Shown here one piece after another: positions 1 through 5,444 of a stretch of 5,527 nucleotides of DNA (its first letter is position 1; each line of letters opens with the position of its first letter). The stretch is from Clostridia bacterium (GTDB lineage: Bacteria > Bacillota > Clostridia > Christensenellales > Aristaeellaceae): contig JAFPYA010000277.1 in NCBI GenBank assembly GCA_017412445.1, positions 1-5,527 of the forward strand, read 5' to 3'. The notes beneath the pieces were generated by a model. That model had not been told where the DNA came from. It saw only the letters and a list, made by a program, of their open reading frames with translations, and searched no databases. A program made the translations under genes and the position numbers.

Positions 1-1025
1 AACTCGTCGCGCAGTATCGCGTCGCTTTCGCGTACCATTTCGAGGCGGTCGCGGGTGATGGCGCCAAGGCACCTTACGCCCAGACCGGGGCCGGGGAAGG
101 GCTGGCGGTCGACCATCTTGGAGGGCAGACCCAGAGCGCGGCCCACGGCGCGCACCTCGTCCTTAAAGAGCATCTTGAGGGGCTCGACCAACTCAAACTT
201 TTCTTTGATATCTGCGGGGAGGCCGCCCGCGTTGTGGTGGGATTTTACGAGCTTTGCGGTCTTGGTGCCGCTTTCGACTATATCGGGGTAGATGGTGCCC
301 TGACCCAGCAGCTCTATGCCCTCGAGCTTCATGGCCTCGTCGCGGAAGACCTCAATAAACTCGTTGCCTATTATCTTGCGCTTCTGCTCGGGGTCGCTCA
401 CGCCGGCCAGCTTGTCCAAAAAGCGGTCGACCGCGTCGACGTATATGAGATTTGCGCCCATCTGCTCGCGGAAGACCCTGATTACCTGCTCGGGCTCGCC
501 CTTTCTGAGCAGGCCATGGTTGACGTGCACGCAGGTCACCTGCTCCTTGCCCAGTGCCTTAATAAGAAGCGCCGCGACCACGGAGCTGTCTACGCCGCCG
601 GAGAGCGCCAGCAGCACCTTGCGCTTGCCGATTTGCTTTCTCAGGTTTTCAGTTTCGGCCTCGATGAAGCTTTCGGTGTTCCAGTTTCTGTCGGCTCCCG
701 TGCGGGTCAGGAATTCGTCGAGCACAGCCTTGTCGTCCTCGGGCCAGCAAGCCAGATCGGCCTTGGTCGCGCCGCTGTGGCCTACGGTCAGCACGGGCAG
801 GTTCATGGCGTACAGCCCCTGATCGACGTCGATTTTAACGCCGTCCAGCACGTTGTTGGGGCCGCCGTTTACTATTATGCCGCACAGGCCGGGGATCGCC
901 TTGAGCTCCTCGGGCGTCACGTCATAGTTGAAGATTTCGCTGTACATGCCCAGATCGCGCACCTCACGGGCGATACGGGCGTTCTCGCTGCTGCCGACAT
1001 CCACTACTGCGATAAGACTTCTCAT
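1..1025 (-). CDS. guaA: GMP synthase with degenerate amidotransferase domain (partial, runs off left edge)
   Basis: GuaA converts XMP to GMP using ATP and ammonia, normally drawn from glutamine by an N-terminal class I amidotransferase domain; it is the last step of guanine nucleotide synthesis in the cytoplasm. I translated the minus strand from ATG at 1025; 341 codons are visible and the C-terminal part of the dimerisation domain lies beyond base 1. The ATP-pyrophosphatase half is intact: P-loop SGGVDSS at residues 142-148, VNHGLLRKGE near 168, QGTIYPDIVES at 242-252, KSHHNAGGLP at 261-270 and RQPFPGPGLGVR at 307-318. The N-terminal domain is abnormal. Residues 1-80 follow the family (GxxxNxxIAREVRDLG, then NGGPNNV at 53-59), but the nucleophile-elbow position reads LTVGHSGAT (79-87) with no Cys, and the sequence then passes almost directly to the linker NWNTESFIEA (114-123). 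The P-loop starts at residue 142, against about 235 in E. coli, so the segment with the catalytic His and Glu is absent. AAAGGAGG (1032-1039) sits 6 bases before the ATG, which overlaps the upstream stop as ATGA. GuaA identity is very secure; loss of glutaminase activity is an inference. Confidence 0.95.
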   Translation of the reverse strand, partial: MRSLIAVVDVGSSENARIAREVRDLGMYSEIFNYDVTPEELKAIPGLCGIIVNGGPNNVLDGVKIDVDQGLYAMNLPVLTVGHSGATKADLACWPEDDKAVLDEFLTRTGADRNWNTESFIEAETENLRKQIGKRKVLLALSGGVDSSVVAALLIKALGKEQVTCVHVNHGLLRKGEPEQVIRVFREQMGANLIYVDAVDRFLDKLAGVSDPEQKRKIIGNEFIEVFRDEAMKLEGIELLGQGTIYPDIVESGTKTAKLVKSHHNAGGLPADIKEKFELVEPLKMLFKDEVRAVGRALGLPSKMVDRQPFPGPGLGVRCLGAITRDRLEMVRESDAILRDE

Positions 1026-1921
1026 TTGCTGCCTCCTTTGGCTTTTTTTGGCTTGTCCTGTTTCATGGGCACTTCGAGGTTGACCTTTTCCGGTCTCTTT
1101 TCCAGTACTTCGGGGTTCATAAGGCAGTTTTTGAACAGGGTCATGCCCTGCGCGTAGCCTGCGCCGCCGCAGATGCGCTCGTCCATGCTTACGCCCAGAG
1201 GCACCACGTTTTTGACCTCGACGCCGTTCTTGCCGGTCGCAACGTGCTTTTCAAACTTGCCCATGGCGAGGAAAATGCTGGTGTTGCCGAAGTTGTAAAG
1301 GTGATGGTATATGCTGTGCATGCCTATCGAGGCGATGTTGGTGATGTACATAGAGCAATGGAAGGGGCTTATGTCGTAGAGCCAGCCGGGGAGCAGGCCG
1401 TACCTGTCCAGCAGGCGCGCGAGCTTTACGACTATCTTGACCAGTATGCGCATATGCACGAGCTTTGCGGCAAAGTCCACAGTGCCGTTGTCGGCGTCCT
1501 CGTCGGTCGCGTCCTTGAGGTTGCGCTCAATTTCATCCACTACCTCGTCTATCGTGGCATCGGGCTGGAATTTCATTTTGATGAGGGCCTCGTCCATTAC
1601 GTCCTTGTCCTTGGAATTCCTCAGCACCGTCAGCGACACGACTATCTGGTTGCGGGCGAACACCTGAGAATTCATTATAAAGCGGTTGAGCTCGGGGTAC
1701 TGGCTGATGGCGCGCACGTATGCGGCGATCATCAGAGCCATAAACGAGACCTTGCTGCCCTCCTTGCCCCTTTTACGTATATAGGCCGCCATAGGCTCAT
1801 AATCCAGATACTCGGTCATGAGGTTCGTAGCGTCGTTGCGCTGAGGCATGATGTAGGGAGCGAACTGAACGATGGGATCTATATTCGATAGACGTTTGCC
1901 GTCTGCTCTGTGCCCGAACAT
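1022..1921 (-). CDS. Stand-alone E2-type (2-oxoacid dehydrogenase acyltransferase / CAT-like) domain protein, altered active site
   Basis: A 299-residue protein that resembles the catalytic domain of 2-oxoacid dehydrogenase E2 acyltransferases (chloramphenicol acetyltransferase fold), without any lipoyl or peripheral-subunit-binding domain. Family-like stretches are the N-terminal IMPQRNDATN region (24-33), the segment VSFMALMIAAYVRAISQYPELN (58-79, resembling the E2 helix that ends in 'hPxlN'), FGNTSIFLAMGKFEK (211-225), and the C-terminal VPLGVSMDERICGG followed by NPEVLEK (269-275). True E2 enzymes carry DHRxxDG with a catalytic His; here it is D247-E-R-I-C-G-G253, so His is Glu and the second Asp is Gly. 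Acyl transfer by the usual mechanism is therefore doubtful. The last 13 residues are lysine-rich. The start is ATG at 1921, because TAAGGAGG (1930-1937) lies 8 bases upstream; an upstream in-frame ATG at 1966 has no such site and would fall before the likely transcript start. It is translationally coupled to guaA by a 4-base overlap. The fold assignment is fairly sure; function is unknown. Confidence 0.8.
   Translation of the reverse strand: MFGHRADGKRLSNIDPIVQFAPYIMPQRNDATNLMTEYLDYEPMAAYIRKRGKEGSKVSFMALMIAAYVRAISQYPELNRFIMNSQVFARNQIVVSLTVLRNSKDKDVMDEALIKMKFQPDATIDEVVDEIERNLKDATDEDADNGTVDFAAKLVHMRILVKIVVKLARLLDRYGLLPGWLYDISPFHCSMYITNIASIGMHSIYHHLYNFGNTSIFLAMGKFEKHVATGKNGVEVKNVVPLGVSMDERICGGAGYAQGMTLFKNCLMNPEVLEKRPEKVNLEVPMKQDKPKKAKGGSK
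1032..1039 (-). promoter_or_regulatory. Ribosome binding site for guaA, inside the end of the E2-like gene
   Basis: AAAGGAGG on the minus strand, 6 bases before the guaA ATG at 1025. It encodes part of the last codons of the upstream gene and, with the ATGA overlap, implies translational coupling. It supports the start of the shortened GuaA and so argues that the short N-terminal domain is not a start-site artefact. Confidence 0.85.
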
Positions 1922-1929
1922 GAACAAAA

Positions 1930-1937
1930 CCTCCTTA
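1930..1937 (-). promoter_or_regulatory. Ribosome binding site deciding the start of the E2-like gene
   Basis: TAAGGAGG on the minus strand, 8 bases before ATG at 1921. It is a near-perfect Shine-Dalgarno match and fixes the start at 1921, not at the longer in-frame start at 1966. Confidence 0.85.
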
Positions 1938-1954
1938 AGTGTTAAAGATAGTAT

Positions 1955-1983
1955 ATTATTGCACAAACGAGGAAATATTTCAA
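1955..1983 (-). promoter_or_regulatory. Sigma-A-type promoter of the E2-like/guaA operon
   Basis: Read on the minus strand, TTGAAA (1983-1978; 5 of 6 to the TTGACA consensus) and AATAAT (1960-1955; 5 of 6 to TATAAT) are separated by exactly 17 bases. Transcription would start near 1948, giving a leader of roughly 27 bases that holds only the ribosome binding site. That leaves no room for a purine riboswitch or attenuator between this promoter and the first gene. Confidence 0.7.
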
Positions 1984-1989
1984 TATAAT
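1984..1989 (+). promoter_or_regulatory. Candidate -10 element for the rightward operon
   Basis: A perfect TATAAT on the plus strand, directly abutting the minus-strand -35 box. The best upstream partner is a poor TTGCAC at 1959-1964 with a long 19-base spacer. An alternative pair is TTGTGC (2002-2007), 17 bases, TAAACT (2025-2030), also weak. Some promoter must lie in this region because the rightward operon begins here, but the sequence does not decide which one. Confidence 0.35.
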
Positions 1990-2045
1990 TTGCTTAAAAT
2001 CTTGTGCTTATTTCTGCTCTGATGTAAACTATTGAAAAAACGGCG

Positions 2046-2068
2046 CCGATTTGGCAGGAAAAAATCGG
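2046..2068. other. Small inverted repeat (hairpin) between the divergent operons
   Basis: CCGATTT (2046-2052) and AAATCGG (2062-2068) form a perfect 7-bp stem with a 9-base loop; two more G-C pairs are possible past a bulged base. On the plus strand it would lie in the leader of the Nudix gene and has no U-run after it. On the minus strand it is followed by CGCCG and six T (2040-2035), so it could act as a weak leftward terminator. A role is not established. Confidence 0.35.
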
Positions 2069-2114
2069 GCGGGAAAGAAATTAATAAGGTTAGACATAAG
2101 GAGAGGTGAAGAGC

Positions 2115-2669
2115 ATGAATGACGAAGCCCTCAGAGAGGTAGTTACCTCGCGGAAAAGCATATACGACGGACACATACTTAAGCTTCAAAAATGGACAGT
2201 GACGCTGCCGGGCGGCGGCTCGGCCTACAGGGAGATCGTATTGCACAAGGGTGCAAGCGCGGTCGTGCCCGTGGACGAAGAGGGCAATGTGTACCTCGTG
2301 CGCCAGTACAGGACGCCGCTTGACGAGGTGCTCACCGAGATCCCGGCGGGCAAGCTGGACTACGCGGGCGAGGAATACCTGTCCGCTGCAAAGCGCGAGC
2401 TCAAGGAGGAGACGGGCTTTACTGCCGAAAGCTGGACCCATCTAACCACCATGCGCACCACGCCCGGCTTCACAAACGAGACCATAGCCATATACCTTGC
2501 CCGGGGACTCACGCAGGGCGAGACCCATCCGGACGATGACGAATTCATAGAGACCGAGAAGCTGCCGCTGAGCAAGGCCATCGATATGATACACAGCGGT
2601 GAAATAAACGACAGCAAGACGATAGCCGGGCTTCTGCTGGCCGCCGAAGCGATCGGAGATAACAGATAA
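2115..2669 (+). CDS. nudF: Nudix hydrolase, ADP-ribose pyrophosphatase type
   Basis: A 184-residue protein of the ADP-ribose pyrophosphatase branch of Nudix hydrolases, which split ADP-ribose into AMP and ribose 5-phosphate with divalent metal in the cytoplasm. The Nudix box runs from G79 (GKLDYAGEEYLSAAKRELK, then EETGF), with the metal-binding REL-EE residues R94, E95, E98 and E99. It has one extra residue between the first Gly and the first Glu compared with the standard Gx5E. Support for the ADP-ribose branch comes from REIVLHKGASAVVPV (39-53), from Pro117 lying 16 residues after the Nudix Gly101, a position noted as typical for ADP-ribose enzymes, and from DDDEFIE (140-146). Length matches B. 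subtilis NudF; the symbol rests on family resemblance only. I prefer ATG at 2115 over in-frame GTG at 2106, because the AAGGAGAGG stretch (2098-2106) would overlap the GTG but is well placed for the ATG. First gene of the rightward operon; its TAA overlaps the next ATG by one base (TAATG). Confidence 0.9.
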   Translation: MNDEALREVVTSRKSIYDGHILKLQKWTVTLPGGGSAYREIVLHKGASAVVPVDEEGNVYLVRQYRTPLDEVLTEIPAGKLDYAGEEYLSAAKRELKEETGFTAESWTHLTTMRTTPGFTNETIAIYLARGLTQGETHPDDDEFIETEKLPLSKAIDMIHSGEINDSKTIAGLLLAAEAIGDNR

Positions 2670-4381
2670 TGTACCGTAAACTGTACTGCGACTGGTTTTT
2701 GACGGACGACGTGTTTGCGCCCGTCCGCCTTGACGCGCCCATGACCGTGGAGGAAGCGCTTACGGCCTCGGGCAGGATACCTGCGGAGATGTCCTACGAG
2801 GAGCACATGAAGGTCGAATGGATATACCGCAGGCGCTGGCGCTATTTTACAGATTTCAAGCCTGAAGCCGCCCAAAGGATGTTTTTGCGCCTGAGCGGCT
2901 TAAAGGGCAGCTGGCAGGTGCTCTTAAACGGCGCCGAGGCCGCCCGCGGCACGGACAGCGCGGCCGCCTTTGAGGCGACTCAGGGGCTGCGGGAGGGCAC
3001 AAACCGCCTGGAGGTCTGTTTTGATGCGGACATAAGCGGCGAGCTCAGACCCGTTACGGGCTTTGGCGGCATGCTCAGCTGCAGGCTTGGCGGCAAGGTC
3101 GCCATAACCAGACTTGAATTGAGCGAGGATGACCGCATTTTTCTGGCGCTGGACAGCGCAAACGGCGGCGAGGTCGAAATCAGGCTGAACCTCAAAAATC
3201 CCTCCGGCAGGTACAGCCACACGTTTACGGAGACGCTGAACGCCGGCTATACGCCCCTGGCCGTGAGCGAACTGAAGGACAAGCTCATGCCCGGCGAGGC
3301 CAACGAGATAGAGGCGCACGTATATACAGACGGAGAGGTCAGCGACGAGGCGGTGTTCATCTGCTTTTTACCCACGGAGTTTTCGCTGCCCCGCGGTTTC
3401 GTGGCGGACACGGAGGAAACGATAAGCCTCGCCGAGAACGCGGGCGCGCTGAGCGCGTTTACAATGGACAGCGAGCCCAACGCCGCCCACAGGCTGCTTT
3501 CGGCGCGCCACGGCCTCGAGAGCCTGAGTGCCGCGGAGCTTGAGATAGCCACTGCGCTGCCCGCGCTCAAGCCCTATGATGAGCTGATGAGCATAAGCGG
3601 CGGCGAGGAAGGGCTCGGCGCAAGCGAGATGTGGGCGCTTTCGGGCAGCAGCATAAAGGATTACGAGGCGATGGCCTCGCGCGTGGCCTCGGGCGACGTG
3701 GAGCACATAGTGAGCTGCAGCCGCTACATTCAGGGCAGGGAGCTGCGCTTCAGGGCGCTGGACGCCCGCCTCAGCAAAAACTATCTTGCGCTTGACGGCG
3801 TGGCGGACAAGCTGTTCGCGCCTGCGAGCCGCGCGCTTCTGGATTGCCCCGGCAGACCGCGCCCCGCCTACTTTGCGCTAATGAGCGCATGGCAGAGCGA
3901 GGTGGGCTACGTAAAGCCAGTGTCTGCTCAAAAGACCGATGGCATAGTGAGCTGCGAGGTGTATCTGGTATGCGATGCACCTGTGTCGCCCGTGGACGCG
4001 CTGCACGTGGAGGTCTACGACATCAAGGGCAGAAAGGTACTCGGCAATTCATTCCCGGCGGTGGCACAGGGCTGCGTGGGCCGCTTCACCGTGGAGCTGC
4101 CCGAAAACGGCTGCGCCATAATGCGCACCGCGCTGGTCAAGGGCGAGGAAAGCGTAATGAGCACAGACGAGATAGTGTTCGCGGACGGGGTTACGTTTGA
4201 GGACATGCCACTTACCCAGCTGCTCAGCGACGGCGGCCGCGTGACCAACGTGGGTGAGCACGCCGCGCTCGGCGTATGCGTGCCTGGCGCGAGGTACTTC
4301 GGATGTCTGCTGCCGGGCGAATCGGTTAAAAGCACTTTGGGCGACCCTGACGCCGCCGAGGGACTGAATATATTCATGTAG
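2669..4381 (+). CDS. GH2 beta-mannosidase-like protein lacking the catalytic barrel
   Basis: A 570-residue cytoplasmic protein (no signal peptide or membrane segment) with the frame of a family 2 beta-mannosidase. Residues 1-150 look like the N-terminal sugar-binding jelly roll: WIYRRRWRYF (51-60), then FLRLSGLKGSWQVLLNG (72-88), LREGTNRLEV (107-116) and the GFGGMLSCRL turn (131-140). Residues about 150-235 look like the Ig-like sandwich. From residue about 395 the C-terminal part returns: GRPRPAYFALMSAW (395-408, compare GrPKPAYyAlk in mannosidases), a second beta-sandwich at 420-505, and LLPGES (547-552), a motif seen near the end of these enzymes. Between them there are only about 160 residues (235-395) where a TIM barrel of about 300 belongs, and I see no W-N-x-N-E acid/base motif or nucleophile segment. 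Bacterial relatives are usually about 800 residues or longer. It is probably not a working glycosidase; it may bind a glycan or regulate. The start ATG overlaps the Nudix stop (TAATG), implying coupling. Fold assignment is moderate, function unknown. Confidence 0.7.
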   Translation: MYRKLYCDWFLTDDVFAPVRLDAPMTVEEALTASGRIPAEMSYEEHMKVEWIYRRRWRYFTDFKPEAAQRMFLRLSGLKGSWQVLLNGAEAARGTDSAAAFEATQGLREGTNRLEVCFDADISGELRPVTGFGGMLSCRLGGKVAITRLELSEDDRIFLALDSANGGEVEIRLNLKNPSGRYSHTFTETLNAGYTPLAVSELKDKLMPGEANEIEAHVYTDGEVSDEAVFICFLPTEFSLPRGFVADTEETISLAENAGALSAFTMDSEPNAAHRLLSARHGLESLSAAELEIATALPALKPYDELMSISGGEEGLGASEMWALSGSSIKDYEAMASRVASGDVEHIVSCSRYIQGRELRFRALDARLSKNYLALDGVADKLFAPASRALLDCPGRPRPAYFALMSAWQSEVGYVKPVSAQKTDGIVSCEVYLVCDAPVSPVDALHVEVYDIKGRKVLGNSFPAVAQGCVGRFTVELPENGCAIMRTALVKGEESVMSTDEIVFADGVTFEDMPLTQLLSDGGRVTNVGEHAALGVCVPGARYFGCLLPGESVKSTLGDPDAAEGLNIFM

Positions 4382-4390
4382 GAGACAAAT

Positions 4391-5428
4391 ATGAACAAGA
4401 TAAAGGTTGCAATAATCGGCGCGGGCAACATAGCGCGCTCCTGCCATATGCCCGCCTACAACAAGCGGGACGACGTCGAGGTCACCGCCGTAGCCGACAT
4501 CAATTTTGAACGCGCAAAGGCTTTTGCCGCCGATTTCGGCATTCCCAAGGCGTTCGCGTCCGCGGAGGAGCTGCTTTCAAACGCCGAGTGCGACTATGTG
4601 GACATCTGCGTATGGAACGGCTCGCACGCCCCCTGCGCCATCGCCGCCGCGAGGCACGGCAAGGGCATACTTTGCGAAAAGCCCATGGCCGCGAGCCTTG
4701 AGGACGCGCTCGAAATGCAAAGGGAGATAGAAAAGGCGGACGTGCCCTTCATGCTGGCCGTGTGCACGAGGTATTCGCCTCAGGTGCAATTGCTCAAGCA
4801 GATGATAACCGAAGGCAAGCTCGGCGACATCTACTTTGCCAAAACTGCCTACACCCGCAGGCGCGGCACGCCCAGAGGCTGGTTCACCGACACCAAAAAG
4901 AGCGGCGGCGGTCCCGTTATAGATCTGGGCGTACACTGCATAGACAGGACGTGGTACCTGATGGGTAACCCCAGGCCCGTGCGCGTGAGCGCCTCGGCCT
5001 CCTACGCCATAGGCGACTATCAGACAAAGGGCGTGGGCCGCTGGGTCGCCATGGACAGCGACGTCACCGCCTTCGACACCGAAGACAGCGCCTCGGGCAT
5101 AGTGCACTTTGAAAACGGCGCGAGCCTCATGTTTGAGGCAAGCTGGGCGCAGAACGCCCCCGGCGAAAGCTTCACCCAGATACTGGGCAGCAAGGGCGGC
5201 GCGCGCTTCGACCCGCTGACCGTGTACGGCGAGGAGTGCGGCTATCTCACCGACAACACGCCCACCTGCGGCACCGCCGACGTGTTCTATGAGGAGATAG
5301 ACCACTTCATCCACTGCCTGCGCACTGGCGAAAAGCCCATAAGCGGCCTTGACCAGGCCGTGACCATGCAGCGCATACTTGACGGCATCTACCGCAGCGC
5401 GAAAGAGCACAAAGAAGTGGAAATCTGA
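4391..5428 (+). CDS. Gfo/Idh/MocA family NAD(P)-dependent oxidoreductase
   Basis: A 345-residue protein, the normal length for the glucose-fructose oxidoreductase/inositol dehydrogenase family, which oxidises or reduces sugars, cyclitols and their derivatives with NAD(P). The N-terminal Rossmann fold starts with VAIIGAGNIAR (6-16; GxGxxA at 10-15), and an acid after the second strand (AVADIN, 33-38) suggests a preference for NAD. CEKPMA (95-100) is the family's EKP motif with the catalytic Lys97. The C-terminal alpha/beta domain holds GGGPVIDLGVHCID (172-185), giving the expected Asp178 and His182. Substrate cannot be read from sequence. AGGAG (4380-4384) overlaps the stop of the preceding gene and lies 6 bases before the ATG, so the gene is in the same operon as the GH2-like protein, which fits a carbohydrate role. 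No signal peptide, so it acts in the cytoplasm. No anomaly seen in the motifs. Confidence 0.95.
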   Translation: MNKIKVAIIGAGNIARSCHMPAYNKRDDVEVTAVADINFERAKAFAADFGIPKAFASAEELLSNAECDYVDICVWNGSHAPCAIAAARHGKGILCEKPMAASLEDALEMQREIEKADVPFMLAVCTRYSPQVQLLKQMITEGKLGDIYFAKTAYTRRRGTPRGWFTDTKKSGGGPVIDLGVHCIDRTWYLMGNPRPVRVSASASYAIGDYQTKGVGRWVAMDSDVTAFDTEDSASGIVHFENGASLMFEASWAQNAPGESFTQILGSKGGARFDPLTVYGEECGYLTDNTPTCGTADVFYEEIDHFIHCLRTGEKPISGLDQAVTMQRILDGIYRSAKEHKEVEI

Positions 5429-5444
5429 GGCAGAGGAACGACCG

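Noticed and set aside
1022..1025. Idea that the short GuaA amidotransferase domain results from a wrong start or a frameshift
   Set aside because: The first 60 residues match the normal GuaA N-terminus in the same frame as the pyrophosphatase half, so the loss is internal and in frame, not N-terminal.
234..1157. A 307-codon open frame on the plus strand
   Set aside because: It lies opposite guaA and the end of the E2-like gene, both of which have clear family motifs. The translated product has no recognisable motif, and the openness follows from the codon bias of a GC-rich gene.
1244..1891. A 215-codon open frame on the plus strand opposite the E2-like gene
   Set aside because: Antisense shadow of a gene with a strong ribosome site and family motifs; no motif of its own.
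1022..1966. Longer 314-codon version of the E2-like protein starting at 1966
   Set aside because: The extra 15 codons cover the ribosome site and -10 box; the ATG at 1921 has an ideal Shine-Dalgarno sequence and the predicted transcript starts after 1966.
2106..2114. GTG start for the Nudix protein
   Set aside because: The purine-rich ribosome site runs into this GTG, leaving no spacer; the ATG at 2115 has proper spacing.
1980..2441. A 153-codon minus-strand open frame crossing the intergenic region
   Set aside because: It overlaps the Nudix gene and the divergent promoter region; no family resemblance, and it would end within the leftward promoter.
4577..5410. A 277-codon open frame on the minus strand
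   Set aside because: Antisense shadow of the Gfo/Idh/MocA gene, alanine/valine/glycine-rich and without family features.
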